From Anisakis pegreffii (Eukaryota; Nematoda; Chromadorea; Rhabditida; Anisakidae), in contig JAPYMA010000094.1 in assembly GCA_035041965.1 (NCBI GenBank), positions 1-64,000 of the forward strand: a stretch of 64,000 bases of DNA. Direction: 5' to 3'. Both the position numbers and the translations under genes were made by a program. Positions 48,079 through 60,936 of this stretch are shown piece after piece. Each line of letters starts with the position of its first letter. Within the stretch, counting starts at the first letter, position 1. The notes beneath the pieces were generated by a model. The model was not told the DNA's origin, made no database searches, and saw only the letters and a program-made list of their open reading frames with translations.

Positions 48079-51000
48079 TCAAGTTCTCATTGATTCCGCT
48101 TGTTGCCTTAATTGTTGTTCTGCCTTCTCTTCGAGTGCTTGTCGATCTTTCTTTTGCTTTATATAGGCCTCGAGATCCTTTAAGAAAACCAATGTAATCT
48201 GCTTCATCACGACCCGTTTCTTCTCATTGATAATACGATAAAGCTGATTTTTTTGACCGATAATGAAATAATGAAGCATGTTATCTAGCTAATTGCACCG
48301 TGATTCTGAAGTCAGTTACAGGCATTTGGCCCGTAGCTGGCGCGTTGGAATGCGAAGAATTGCATCCATCCGTCCATCTGGTATCAAATCGCAATACCAC
48401 AATGAAAATCTCCAAAGGAGAAAAAAAAAATTCAAGAAGCAGATATACTGTTGAAAACGCAAATAAACTCACGTAAAGCTTTTGTTCGACGAGTTTATCG
48501 ATCTCAGGTTCTTTGTATTGTGGATCTGCTGATGGATCATCAGCGATTTCTGATTTCCACTCCTGAATAAAACTAGTGCTCAATACTTCAACAAAAAAAT
48601 GATAGTCGAATTGAAGTAGCATAGGTGATCAATTGATCAGTTGATCAATCAGTTGATCAACATAGTTGGTCAATCAGTTGATCAACATAGTTGATCAGGG
48701 TTTTCGGAATATCTCTCAAATTGTACAGAGTATATTAGAGTATATTTTAAGAGAAATCGGAGCGAATGCACTAACCGTTTGTGGGAAGAGTTCTTTGAAT
48801 ATTTCTTGCCACATTTCAGTTGGATTTTTTGTTCGTATTTTTGTTATCGTTGAATCTGATGTTGATGGAACACCGATATCCTTTAAAATATTCGAAATCA
48901 TTCAAAGAGTCATCATTCAGCAACACATTATCGTTTACGTGCAATAGTCAGTTCGAATGCCTCACTCGAGTAACACTCTTATTTATTGATAAAGAAGTAA
49001 CAATGTACCAATCTCTGAAGTACTAATCGTTCAAGCTAAATCTCATAAATTAACTCGCAACAACATCTCATCACTATTTTCATTTAATTGCATATACAGT
49101 AGTGAAATTTATGTCTGACGATGTACTGTGAACAATCAATAAATTATATTGCAAACACAAAAACTGATCAACTCATATTCACCAGATCAACTTTATCGTA
49201 TTTCACTGAATAAACTGAATATAAACTCTAAATTGTAATGCCAACGTAGCTGCACGAATTAGCTCGAAAGGTTCTCCTGGGCATTCTCCTGGATTAACGT
49301 AATCTTTTTCAAAAAATTCCTCATCATCAAGCATGGATCAAGTGCTTTTACCTCGAAACAATCCGAACCAGCGATGATTGAGAGTGGTTTATTGAAGTCC
49401 GTATTGATCGTCTTAACCGCCGTCGTTCCGAACACCATATGACTTATGAGAGCTCGACATCTAATCACAAGATTCTCCATTTGGGTACTGAACATCTGCA
49501 ATGATTGCTTAAACTTTGCAATTGTGCAAACGCATTTTGATCAACTATAAAATGAGATGCATTTTTGATCACTTCATGAAGTTGAGCACCTGGGATGACC
49601 AGTCAACACAGCCTTTTAACCTATCCCAATATCGGGCGAATGAAATGAGGTAGATTAATTCACGAGGGACGTTCGCTATAAAATGGCACTCCACCGTAAA
49701 ATGGGCGATAAAACAGTATATTCCATTCTGGAACATTTCAATCAATTTCATTCCTTTACCAATTGTACCATTTTCATAACAGGGAAGAAAAGACCGAGGA
49801 ATTTCATGATCAATTCATAAAGAGTGGGTTTTATTTGTGATTCCATTTGCTAACACAAAAACTCGATTGTTATTGCTATTACATACCTGTACCGAAGCAA
49901 AATTTGAGTGTGCCATGAACCTGAGCATTTTACAAATGTTCTTTCGGTTTTCGGGCTCGAAATTCTGAAAGAAAGAATTGATCAACTTCTCAGCGAATTT
50001 TAAAAATGTCAAACTGATACAGTAATCAAGCATGAATCTTCAGTGTAAAATTGCATATTCGTCAAATTAATATAATTCGGTATTCACCAAATGACAAGAT
50101 ATCATTGATATGACATTCTTGATTGATATTTTAACACCTATCAAATCACTTGTTTCAAAATTATGCAGACAAAAAATGTAATTAAATGTAATTTAAAAAA
50201 TGAAATTAAAAAATTTGACTAATGAATAGAATTAACTCATTTGCCAATTATTCATAGAAGTGACCTGAAATACATCGTATTTAGCACCGACAATTGCTAA
50301 TGGAATCGGAAGTGGTTTCAGCATGGATGCATCCTGAAAATTTAGAATAGCGATTGAGATGGTTATAAATCATTTGTCTGACTGAAAGAATCATTGGAGA
50401 TTTTTTTGAGCAGATGAAATTCCAGCTTCAAATAATAATGGTCTCACTAGGAAACCTGACGAAGTTACCCCCGCCTTTCGGAATGAGACCTATATCGTTT
50501 TGTAGGGCTCATGTAGCTGATCACGGATATCAGTTTCTTGATCAGCTACATGAGCCCTACAAAATGATATATGTCTCATTCCGAAAGGCGGGGGTAACTT
50601 CGTCAGGTTTCCTCGTCAAAGAATATTTGACAGAAATGGCTGATTCGTTTGCATACGGATATGATGCAATTATTCTTGCGATGTCCATTGCGTACAGTTA
50701 TTCATTCGTATCAGTCATGCAATTGACAGAGCAACAAAATTCGCTGGTGATACCTGATGGTCACTGAACCGTTTCCGATGAATTCGCATGATACGTTCGT
50801 AAACGAACGGTGTGGATTTGCTCAGTTCGTTTAGAATATCGTCCAAACGTTTTCGAATCGCATTCAGCAAATCGTAAAAAGTATTCCACATTTGTTCAGG
50901 CTTACTCAGGTCAACAACGATGAGCACTGAGCTGATTCTGAAAACGCTTTTTTCGCTATCAACGAAAAATGTTATCAACAATTGGCTAACGTAAGCCTAT

Positions 51001-52272
51001 AGTTTGATCGGATCGCCGGAAATGAAATTCAATACATTATGAAAAATAATTGTAAAATTCACTCAATATTTTTCTTCGTTAACGGAATATCGAACAAATT
51101 CAATAATGAAGTCCCTCCGCCAAGTTCCCAAATGTTTGCGACGTCCTTGATCTGTAATTACGCAAATTGATTGATTGATTGATCATTCATGAAATCCATT
51201 TCGTATTTTTGATTTTTTTGGAAATTTCTTTCGAATCATTCAAATCCTTATTTCGCATCTTTTGCATCTTTCAACGTCCAATCTTCTTTCAACACGTCTA
51301 AATCAAATCTACTAAATTTCAGCGCCGCCTCACCTATCTACTTTGCTGACTTTTTAATCATTGCATACCATCGTTAAAGGCAAACGCTTGAAAATCATAA
51401 AATTCATTGAAAGAAATATGAATCTATGGAGCCACTGCTCCAACTTTAGATGAGTGCAATCTCAACGAAGCAATCAAAGAAGTGCTCAAAAATGTATGAT
51501 CGTGCGATATAATCACCATTCCTCTTGTACGGCGTCCATACGTATACTCAAGTGCGATGGTCGGCTTTGTGTTTTCGTTGCGATCCAGAAAACGCATTAT
51601 CATTTGACTTTTGCCCTGCAATCTAACATCTTCATCGAATCACATTCATAACTCCAAATGGATGATCAATAAATCATTCGAATATCAATTCAATAGTCCA
51701 AAATGAATCAATAAGACATCTTTATGATTATCAATGAATAATAAAGATAAAAACTGTTTCATTACAGTTACGAAATAATTTAGTGATATGATAAGACTGT
51801 TGCGTATGGGTAATGTGAAATGATTGGTTATTATTAGCTAATCAGTGGAGTGAATTCTGAAAATTGATTCCAATTTTGTTGAGTTGATCATTGAAATTTT
51901 TTTTTAAGATAAAAGAAAGCGAAATATATTTACGCAATTTTTGCTTCCGCAAATGACAATATACGATTCGTGACGACGTTGAAATTCTGTTTCTGAAATA
52001 ATATCGTCGAAAATTAGCAAAATGAAATGGTTGAGGAATAAACATAAGCAATTGAAAGCATATCTATCTTTCGATTGACGTTGTATCACAACTCATTCTT
52101 GGTATTTTCATCATCAAGCGGATGATTCGTGAGTCCGAAACGTTTCTAAAAACTAAGCGAATCTAAAAACTTCACCTTCTGCGCCTTCATTCGCATCACC
52201 CTCCATTTGCAGATTGCCTTTCCGCTTCTGTGCATTGAGACGTTCTTTTGCCAATTGCCATATATCGACCAT
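48079..52272 (-). CDS. xbx-1: Cytoplasmic dynein 2 light intermediate chain 1 (DYNC2LI1/XBX-1)
   Basis: Eleven exons in coding order: 52176-52272, 51934-51992, 51517-51615, 51063-51151, 50754-50937, 50265-50333, 49887-49964, 49352-49495, 48776-48880, 48473-48562 and 48079-48177. Phases agree and give 370 aa (human 351). The protein stabilises the dynein-2 motor that drives retrograde intraflagellar transport in cilia. It has a P-loop-like GSKNCGKS (48-55), then [84 protein letters not shown] and [14 protein letters not shown]. The tail is a charged coiled-coil-like segment ([10 protein letters not shown]...). An extra open segment at 48312-48377 could be spliced in phase as an alternative end of 21 residues. 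A 75-bp inverted repeat lies in the intron between exons 5 and 6. Confidence 0.94.
48625..48705. repeat. TTGATCA-rich short repeat in a DYNC2LI1 intron
   Basis: The 25-bp unit ttg(a/g)tcaatcagttgatcaac followed by atag occurs twice, next to further tgatcaa palindromes. The palindromic TTGATCAA-type words can form small stems. It lies in the intron between exons 9 and 10. Confidence 0.6.
50449..50613. repeat. Near-perfect 75-bp inverted repeat, 15-nt loop
   Basis: The left arm (50449-50523, starting aggaaacctgacgaagtta) and the reverse complement of the right arm (50539-50613) match at 73 of 75 positions. A transcript would fold into a long hairpin. It lies in the intron between exons 5 and 6 of DYNC2LI1, so it is present in that gene's pre-mRNA. 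The same symmetry creates a spurious plus-strand open frame across it. Confidence 0.93.
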
Positions 52273-52918
52273 GTTGCTAGCGTTTTTCAAAAATTGAACT
52301 GCAATTCATCACTGTCAAAAACCATTTGCAATTTTCATCGTTCGATCTCAGCTCAATCAAACGATAACAACAATGGAGCAAACCACACATCAATGAAAAA
52401 AAGCAATTCTTAATGATCTTTCGTGATGAATATAAAAAAGTTATGGTGATGACGGTGAGTAAGAAAATCAACACACGACTTATCGGGTGTTTACTCGAGA
52501 GTTACATTGCAATCACCTGACTCCTATACCACAAACATCTATCTATTATCTGAATGCACAATTGGTTTGGTGTTGCAGATATGTAAATGCATTAATGCAT
52601 TAATGTCGTCGTTACCTTGACGACTGATGTTTAGAAGTGTTATTTGGTTGGCTTAGTGGGATAGGTATGCAAAGAGAGCTCGATTTCAAAAGGTTTTTGC
52701 ACGATAAACTTGAAATGAACTGAAAACAGCAGATATGACACCGTGAAGAAACAGTGATATGAGGCACTTCATTTTGGGCCACTCAAAACATTTCATCGAA
52801 ATGAACTGCACATTAATCGTAAGGATGATTGATTCATGAAGTTCGCATGCTAATCAACTTAAGCCTCGGATCTTCGCCTACATCTCGTCTCATTTTGTCT
52901 TGTTCCAAAAATATCTAG
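52273..52918. other. 5' flank of DYNC2LI1
   Basis: No gene seen. A bidirectional search found neither an exon nor an X-box motif that I would defend. Confidence 0.3.
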
Positions 52919-54386
52919 GATGTGCTGAATCTAATGGTTTCAAGAAATTGATATGTTGCTGGACAAAATTGAGGATACAAGCAGTTTGAAGATATTCCTA
53001 TAGTAAAGTGCAAATGATCAATATAGAGGTGACATATCTTCAGAAATCCATCTATATCTCTTCAACTAAACGAAATCCCTCGACAACATATACAATATTC
53101 TGAATGCTTAGAATGTGCTGAATCTAAACGTACCAAGAAATTGATATGTTGCTGGGCAAATTTGAGGATACAGGTAGATTGAAGATATTCCTATAGTAAA
53201 GTGCTAATGATCAATATAGAGGTGACATATCTTCAGAAATCCATCTATATCTCTTCAACTAAACAAAATCCTTCGACAACATATACAATATTCTGAAAGC
53301 TCAGAATGTGCTGAATCTAATGCTTTCAAGAAATTGATATGTTGCTGGACAAAATTGAGGATACAAGCAGTTTGAAGATATTGCTATAGTAAAGTGCTAA
53401 TGATCAATATAGAGGTGACATATCTTCAGAAATCCATCTATATCTCTTCAACTAAACAAAATCCCTCGACAACATATACAATATTCTGAAAGCTCAGAAT
53501 GTGTTCAATCTAATGGTTTCAAGAAATTGATATGTTGCTGGACAAAATTGAGGATACAAGCAGTTTGAAGATATTCCTATAGTAAAGTGCTAATGATCAA
53601 TATAGAGGTGACATATCTTCAGAAATCCATCTATATCTCTTCAACTAAACGAAATCCTTCGACAACATATACAATATTCTGAATGCTTAGAATGTGCTGA
53701 ATCTAATGGTTTCAAGAAATTGATATGTTGCTGGACAAAATTGAGGATACAAGCAGTTTGAAGATATTCCTATAGTAAAGTGCTAATGATCAATATAGAG
53801 GTGACATATCTTCAGAAATCCATCTATATCTCTTCAACTAAACGAAATCCCTCGACAACATATACAATATTCTGAATGCTTAGAATGTGCTGAATCTAAT
53901 GGTTTCAAGAAATTGATATGTTGCTGGACAAAATTGAGGATACAAGCAGTTTGAAGATATTCCTATAGTAAAGTGCTAATGATCAATATAGAGGTGACAT
54001 ATCTTCAGAAATCCATCTATATCTCTTCAACTAAACGAAATCCCTCGACAACATATACAATATTCTGAATGCTTAGAATGTGCTGAATCTAAACGTACCA
54101 AGAAATTGATATGTTGCTGGGCAAATTTGAGGATACAGGTAGATTGAAGATATTCCTATAGTAAAGTGCTAATGATCAATATAGAGGTGACATATCTTCA
54201 GAAATCCATCTATATCTCTTCAACTAAACAAAATCCCTCGACAACATATACAATATTCTGAAAGCTCAGAATGTGTTCAATCTAATGGTTTAAAGAAATT
54301 GATATGTTGCTGGGCAAAATTGAGGTTACAAGCAGTTTGAATATATTCCTTTAGCAATGTATTAATGATCAATATGGAGGTGATAC
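52919..54386. repeat. 193-bp satellite array, about 7.6 monomers
   Basis: The word tgtgctgaatc or its variant tgtgttcaatc starts at 52921, 53114, 53307, 53500, 53693, 53886, 54079 and 54272, an exact 193-bp period. Monomers are highly similar; the last is diverged and truncated. Variants are shared between non-adjacent monomers: monomers 2 and 7 both have ctaaacgtaccaag and gggcaaatttgagg, and monomers 4 and 8 both have the tgtgttcaatc start. No frame stays open through the period. Confidence 0.97.
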
Positions 54387-54903
54387 TCACAGATCCTCAC
54401 AATAAACAGAGCTCAGTAAAGTGTACTATATTAAAATAGGCTAAATTAATCTAGTTAAGGTAAAACCATCATTCGAAATTGAATATCTGCTTTTTGAATT
54501 TTAACTATAGACAAGAGGCTCTTCACTTCTTTTGCAGATGAATTCGTTTGTTAAATCGCATCCAATAGTGTTGACTTTAATCAAAGATAATCGCACGACT
54601 AATAAATTTTCGATTACTCACGATTCTATGTTCGATTTGTGCTTTCTTTCAACAAAGTTGTCTGGTGGATTCTTCTGAGATGATACTATTTAGTGTTCAA
54701 TTTTTATTCAGTTCAGTCATTGATTTGCTGTTAAGGAGCGACTGCTGGTGATAGTCGGTGTTTTAAGCGATGAGTTTTAAGTTGAAATTTTATTTATCAC
54801 AATAAGAATTTGGACTGCTTATTGATCAAGATTTTCAAATGGTCATATAATATTAAGGTGCACTCTATCAAAAAGTCGATCATTTGCAGTGGTTATATTC
54901 AAC

Positions 54904-55986
54904 ATGACAAGTTTTGTTACAATTCTGATATTTGCGACAGTTATATCTATCTCATCTGAATATGCGTGGCAATTCACTTCAAGCGATTCAGGTTATCGTT
55001 TCGCGATCGTCTCGAATCCTGTTTAGTGATCGTCACTGAGTTGCCAAAACGTTCTGATGGAGGAGGCAAGAAAATTCAGACTCCCATCCTCAACTCGTCT
55101 CCAATTTTCTCTTTAGAACAAGAAGACTACTTTGAGTTATGACTAGTTTAGCTAGGGAATATTTGAATAATATGTTGCTAAAATACGTATTTTCGAACAG
55201 GATGTCGCTAAAATACAGACCGTAAAATGCTTCAGATGATATCCACACGAGATCATATCATGAACAGAATTCCAATGATCAACTCTTCGCCTCACCACTA
55301 AATTCAAATGATGAAAATAAGTGGTATGGATCTAATCGCTCTCAAATAAATAATCCTCATCAGATAAATTACAATAAACTTTCAATGCAACGAAATGATT
55401 CGCAATATGATCTGCAGCAAACCGGCAGCATTGAAAGAACACATGTAAGCGTTAAAATCATCGCTAAGATGGTCGTCGAAATTTTCGTAATTTTATCACC
55501 CTTTTCCACTCTCATGTATTTTTTCGATTAGCTATCGTTAATTCGGCTCTATGAGTTCCTCAATTAACGTGCGTTAACGCAGTCAATTTGCAGAGGACGT
55601 TAGAGTCATCACTGAACAGATGTCATATACTTTTATTGCGTAATAAACCTTCATCAACACCAAAAATAACACCAAATAATTCCGTCCATTCAATGAAAAT
55701 CCAGTCGACTCAAGCTCAGAACCAATTCTCCTCAACAACTCCAGCAGCAGCAGTATCTTCTTCAACTGCACCCTCCTCAACTGTTTCATTGCCGTGTCGT
55801 TATATCTGCAAATATCGACCAATTGCGCAAAATAGATTCAGTGGGAAAATCAACGGATGGAATCGCTTCGATTTGGAGCTTTTGGAACGTTTGAAGATGC
55901 TCCATAAACTTCTCTCGCAACAGCTCTCGAAAGTTGAACAAAACCATCGAATCAAATGGAATGCATGGGTATGTGTGGTTGGTTGA
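54904..55986 (+). CDS. Uncharacterised secreted Asn/Ser-rich protein
   Basis: Three exons agree in phase: 54904-54991, 55236-55444 and 55594-55986, giving 229 aa. The N-terminus is a good signal peptide (M-T-S-F then a hydrophobic run to about residue 18). Next comes a stretch rich in Asn, Ser, Gln and Asp, then a Thr/Ser/Ala/Pro mucin-like tract, then a short Cys-containing basic part (LPCRYICKYRP) and a Leu-rich amphipathic segment (LELLERLKMLHKLLSQQL). AATAAA at 56061-56066 supports a 3' end near here. GTATGTG at 55969 could instead be a donor to an unseen exon. I recognise no family. It lies just beyond the satellite array. Confidence 0.6.
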
Positions 55987-58549
55987 TGTCTGACCACTTT
56001 ACTTACCTCTATTCGAGCTGGTCATTTAATCTCCGTACTAATTCGTTTAATTGCTATGCTAATAAATTTATGCTCCATCAATGAATTTGAAACTGAATTG
56101 AACGTTTTGATGAGACTAAATGAATATTTTCGACGCAAAACGTTCTGCCCACTTTTTCGGATATCAACGAATTTTTCGCAATGTATTATTTGCTCTTATC
56201 GTTGTCACAATCGTCTCACAATTGTTCGACTCAAATCGCTTTACATAAACGATCCACTCGCATCTCAACCCAAATCCATCAATATTTATCCCAAACACGA
56301 AAATCGCTGCCTCCACACCCGTTCGTCTCAATTTTTTTCCACTTCCTCCTGGCACCACTTGACATCGTCTTGCACCGTCTTCGATACTCTAATACATTCA
56401 CATCCATATCCTCTCATCTCTATTCAAAAGGCGTTTCTTCAACGGATAACCCCATTTTCACGTATTTAAATACTTCAGTCGATCATCCATCCAATCCACT
56501 CGTTATTGCACTGGTTTGCTTCACTTCTCGAAGTTTCACTTCAAAGACTGTCTTCAATTTTGAATTTTGAGACCCTTTCCGAGATTCTGTTCAATTTTCA
56601 GATTCTGTTCAGATTAAAAATTCAGTTTTTCAGATTGATATTAACAATAAGAAATGTTTTGAATAAACTGATATCTGATCCAAATCGATCAAGAAACTTG
56701 GACAAATTGAACGAACAAAATGATAATTTTTCAAATGATTTATCTAACGGTTCGTTTTTAATGCTGTTGATTTCAGTTTGACAGTTGTGAAAATTGAATA
56801 GCTCTGTTGAAATGAAGGCTATTGGAGCACTGATGAAAGTCTCCGAGGAATATTCACTAAATTACGACTTTATGACATAAATACAAGAGATTTCGATGAG
56901 GTTGCTGATGTTACGAATGATATTTGTTAGTGACAAACGTTTATTCAGATGCTTTGAACGAACAACTTGACCATCTCATCGATCACCTTCGACAATCGAA
57001 TACCGATCAAGCAAATGCCTTCCATCAATGAAACTCTCTGCAATCGATCAAATCCGAACTTCTCCAGTGTCTTCTCATTATGATTTCGTATCGAACGAAC
57101 AAAATATTCCGGATTTATAGCGAATAAACGCATTGCCGTTCAAAACAATATTGGTGATAATCAGCGAGCTCTGTGTGTTTCCATTCAATATGAAAATATC
57201 ATTTTAAAACTGATTTGTCTTTTAATTTCATATGAAATCATCTAAATTTGGCTATAATTACTATGTTTAATTTATTTTCTCCATTTGATTTTATTTTTTT
57301 GCTGCATTATTTTTAAGTTATTACTAATATTTTTGATTTATTTCCTCCAGTTTTCTCCAACATTTCGCGAAATTTATTATGATATTTGCAAATTTTATGC
57401 AAATGACTTGTACGTACATTCAAATTTATGCGAGTCTTCTTTTCACTGATAATTAGTGATGAATACAGTTCATACGTTCGATGTATGTACTCAAATTCAG
57501 TGATCAAATGTGTTCATATGTAAATTATGGCTATAATTACTGTTTAACAATAGCAATAATGCACCGTTAAGATAGAGCACCAATTCAACAAGTAAATCAT
57601 TATGGCTATTTTGTGTTGCTTTCAATGCGTCCAGGAAAATTTTGGGTCTGGATGCTCAGCGTCGACAAATCCAACTCAAATATTTCTGCTCTGTCACAAT
57701 ATCCTATTCAAAAAGCCATACCACTCCTTGTAATATACCTGGGATTTCATTTATTTGTTCCATTGAACTGTCACCGAAGACTTGTATAAAAGTGTACGCC
57801 AAAACAGTGTGTATGTGAATAAAACTTCAGTGATCAGCTTTTTGTCATTTACCATCAAAGCAACAGCAAGTGCACCATTTAATGAGCTACGGGCATAAAT
57901 GAATAATAGGATAAGTAGTGACTAATTATTCGCAGTTACCGGAGTATGAATGTAATGCTAGAGTTCATTTCATAATCACAATAAATTGATGAAAGTCTTT
58001 TGAACAAGTTATAAATTCAATTCCCATAAGGCAACAACGTGTTTTTATGAATAAATTACATGTTGACGAATAACGTCTGCCATTAATTTTTTTATTCATT
58101 TAAAACAGAATTTCATTTGAAGGCGATAGCACACGACTTCTAAAAACTGTTCAAGCATGAATTTGCTGGTGTTCTTTAGCCAAGATTCTCGAAACATTTC
58201 AATTGAAACGTTAATCTAATCCATAACAAGAGGCATGAGTCAGGCATTAATCGTGAAATAAATGCTACATCTTTTTTTGCTTTTGAGTGCACTTTTAATT
58301 ATAACAATTGCAACGAAATCGATGCATGTAATGCTTAAGTCAGAAAGCATTCAACCGGAAATATGATCATATTTATCGAATTTACTCCGTATAATAAGCG
58401 GCGAATAAGTCAATTCACTCAATGTTTACCCGACATTCTTTAATGAATCCGAATGCAGCATCGCTTAAAAGAAATACAAAGTGATACACATAAGATTATG
58501 TTAAAAGTAATATTCACTGTTTATCAAAATCCTTCCCTTCATCAACCAT
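55987..58549. other. Gene-poor stretch with unsupported small frames
   Basis: Plus-strand frames at 56056-56570 overlap each other in different phases and look like Pyrimidine-rich chance frames. A clean 62-codon minus-strand frame with an ATG (56945-57133) might be a small gene, but no homology, signal peptide or splice context supports it. Confidence 0.35.
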
Positions 58550-59136
58550 TTATTTACGTCGTCCTGGTCCCGCGAAGCTATTCAATTTATTAGCCTGAAT
58601 TACAGATTGTTCATTGAGCAAAATGCAATAGTCTATGTGCAAATAACAGCGGAGGAATGAACAATGCAATGAATCAAGAATACAATCACCTGTAATTTAG
58701 CATATAGCATATCGGATATATCACATCCCTGAGATAAACCAGCATTCAGAAAACAACTCGATCGTTTGCTCAGAGGATTACGATTGGGAATGCTGAAATT
58801 TTGATGCTTTACAGATTAATTTTCAATTCATTTAGAGGGTTTCATTCAACTTCGTTGATCTGCCAGGCACTGCGTAGAGATAGTATTGAGCGATCATTAT
58901 AAGACATGATTATCACTTAACGGCTGAAAATTTGTGGAAATTATTCGTAAGAAATCAAACCGTGATTTAAAAAACTCTTCTATGAAGGAATCGTCGTAGT
59001 ACGGTGGTTGTTGAGGTTCGTTTAGAAGTTTGTTTAGGTGTTGAAGAGATCGAATTTGCGTTAGAGACATGACCGAAATGATTTGCAATAGAGTAATACC
59101 AATGAGCAGTAGATGATGCGGGTGTTTCGAAAGCAT
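58550..59136 (-). CDS. Calcitonin/DH31-type neuropeptide precursor
   Basis: Three in-phase exons: 58906-59136, 58690-58806 and 58550-58594, giving 130 aa. The N-terminus is a signal peptide (hydrophobic LLLIGITLLQIISVM, cleavage near residue 24). After a spacer, LSKR (89-92) offers a dibasic cleavage site. The predicted peptide runs 93-126, begins SSCFLNAGLSQGC and ends NSFAGP. G127 is the amide donor, and R128-R129-K130 is the second cleavage site. Cys95 and Cys105 can form the N-terminal ring typical of calcitonin-type peptides, and a C-terminal (G/A)P-amide is the signature of calcitonin and insect DH31. It should act as a secreted ligand for a class B GPCR. The exon 2 acceptor (taaag) was chosen for phase; the stronger ttcag nearby would break frame. 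Only one peptide copy is present. Confidence 0.85.
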
Positions 59137-60892
59137 TTCGTTGAGTATAGTGCTGAACTAGTTATAAGTTAGAGGTGGTGCAATTATAATATTTCTGGAA
59201 AATGTTTCATGTAAAAAATAAGCAATTTGCAAAATAAATTGCTGAAATGAGATCTATCGTAACGAAATTCATATCCAAACCAACAACTATCTATCTATAT
59301 GGTACGAATACTCGAAAGGTGAGTTCGAGATTGGTCGACTCGACCAGCTGAACATTCTCAGATTTAAAACAAGAATGTCTTAAATCTGAGGATGTTAAGC
59401 AATGACGATCGTTAAAAGGTATTAGATGTGACATATGATGATTGTATCAAAAACAATTCACATAATAAAGCCACTCGAATTCGTTCAGGCCATTTCACAA
59501 TAATTGAAACGAGAAAAATCTTTCACTGAAATCGCACCTCAATATCAATGTTGAAAAAAAAATGTTCGGATCAAATGCATATCCGAAAGTTTCAAAAGTT
59601 TGGCACGATTAGGTAATGAACAATGATTTATGACAAAAATTAATCCGAAATGAAATAGCTCAAATGGTGGTTTATCGAAGTGATTAATATTTAATAGACC
59701 GAAGCTCGTGTTTGACAAATTTTGACAAAGTTTATTTCATTCACTTAGGTTGTTGAAATGACAGAGGATGCATTGCACTGATGATTAACTATGATTATTA
59801 TTTATGAATCAAACGTCATGCATCAGATGTATCATGTTTCAACATAAGTTTCGTTTTTTATCGATGGATTGACAACAAATCCATGCATGAGCCTTATGAG
59901 CGTTTACTTCGAATCAGAAAAATTGCCACAAAAAAAAATAGACTCAAGCGATTAACTTTAATCACTGCAATCAAAGTTGATTGCTATTTTCACTTAATGA
60001 TCGTCATCCTGAAGGTGAAAGTTTTCTTTTTTTGCCATGCTAACCGAACAAACGAAATCGACTAACCGCCAGCGATAAATGACAATCGAATATCTAACAC
60101 ATCGAGCTAAAGCGTATGTCACTTAATTACCTTTTACATGAGTTCATTTAATTAACAAAAAGTTCTACCGGAAATTATTCACTTCACTTCTGTTCTTGAC
60201 GTTAAATTGAATTCAATGCTCACTCCCAATTCAACGATCGAGTGCACATCAGTGTTTAGTAATTAAAAGTACAAATAATTCCTTGATTGTCGCTCATCTC
60301 GTATTCGTCACCATTACAATGTATCTATCGTTTAATTCAGTAATACATCTTATTCTTCAGTTATGCGATGAATTTAGTCAAGTAAACAGATTCGAAATCT
60401 ATCACAGCTGAATTTATTACATGTGACAGTTCACGATTTCTAGTTTATTAGTTACTCGCGATAGATCTCGCTGCATAGGATCAGTCATCGGAAGGATATA
60501 GCTTATATAACCGTATGGTTGGGTAGAAACTTGAACAGAGAGACATCTTACGGTTGGATTAGTCCCTATCTCTCTTCACCGTCCTCTCCCCCTCTTGCTC
60601 TGTTAGGTTAAGTCTTTATTAAGAAATTCTCGCTATATGGACGCAATCACAAACTGTTAAAAGTCTAATCGACTAATCAGCATCAAATGTTGTGATAGTG
60701 ATCATAACAGTGATCATAACAGAAGTTATCACTAAGTAACAAAAAAATGTTCGTGTAAATGAGCGATTTTGAGCAACTGTAAGGAAGCTTTGCGTAATAT
60801 TCAATTTGACATATTTTTACATTTGAGTGTGCTCAATGCATAGTGCCAGGTTTGGTAAAAAATTCACCAAGAACATAGAATTATTTCGTTGA
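59137..60892. other. Intergenic, with one short hairpin
   Basis: No gene supported. A 17-bp stem (aacattctcagatttaa against ttaaatctgaggatgtt, one mismatch, 12-nt loop) lies at about 59351-59396. It is too short for a confident miRNA call. Confidence 0.35.
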
Positions 60893-60898
60893 TTTATT
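60893..60898 (-). terminator. AATAAA poly(A) signal of the acidic secreted-protein gene
   Basis: TTTATT on the plus strand, 39 nt beyond the stop codon at 60937. Confidence 0.5.
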
Positions 60899-60936
60899 CG
60901 AAGAAGTTCATCGAAAAACGCTTCAAAAGCACGATA

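Noticed and set aside
50414..50767. Plus-strand frame of 117 codons
   Set aside because: It runs through the two arms of the 75-bp hairpin and the antisense of a DYNC2LI1 exon; the frame is a by-product of the symmetry.
56056..56570. Overlapping plus-strand frames of 129-137 codons after the Asn-rich protein gene
   Set aside because: Frames disagree, no splice join in phase was found, and AATAAA at 56061 suggests the gene has already ended.
59351..59396. 17-bp hairpin as a possible miRNA precursor
   Set aside because: Stem too short, and no known miRNA seed was recognised.
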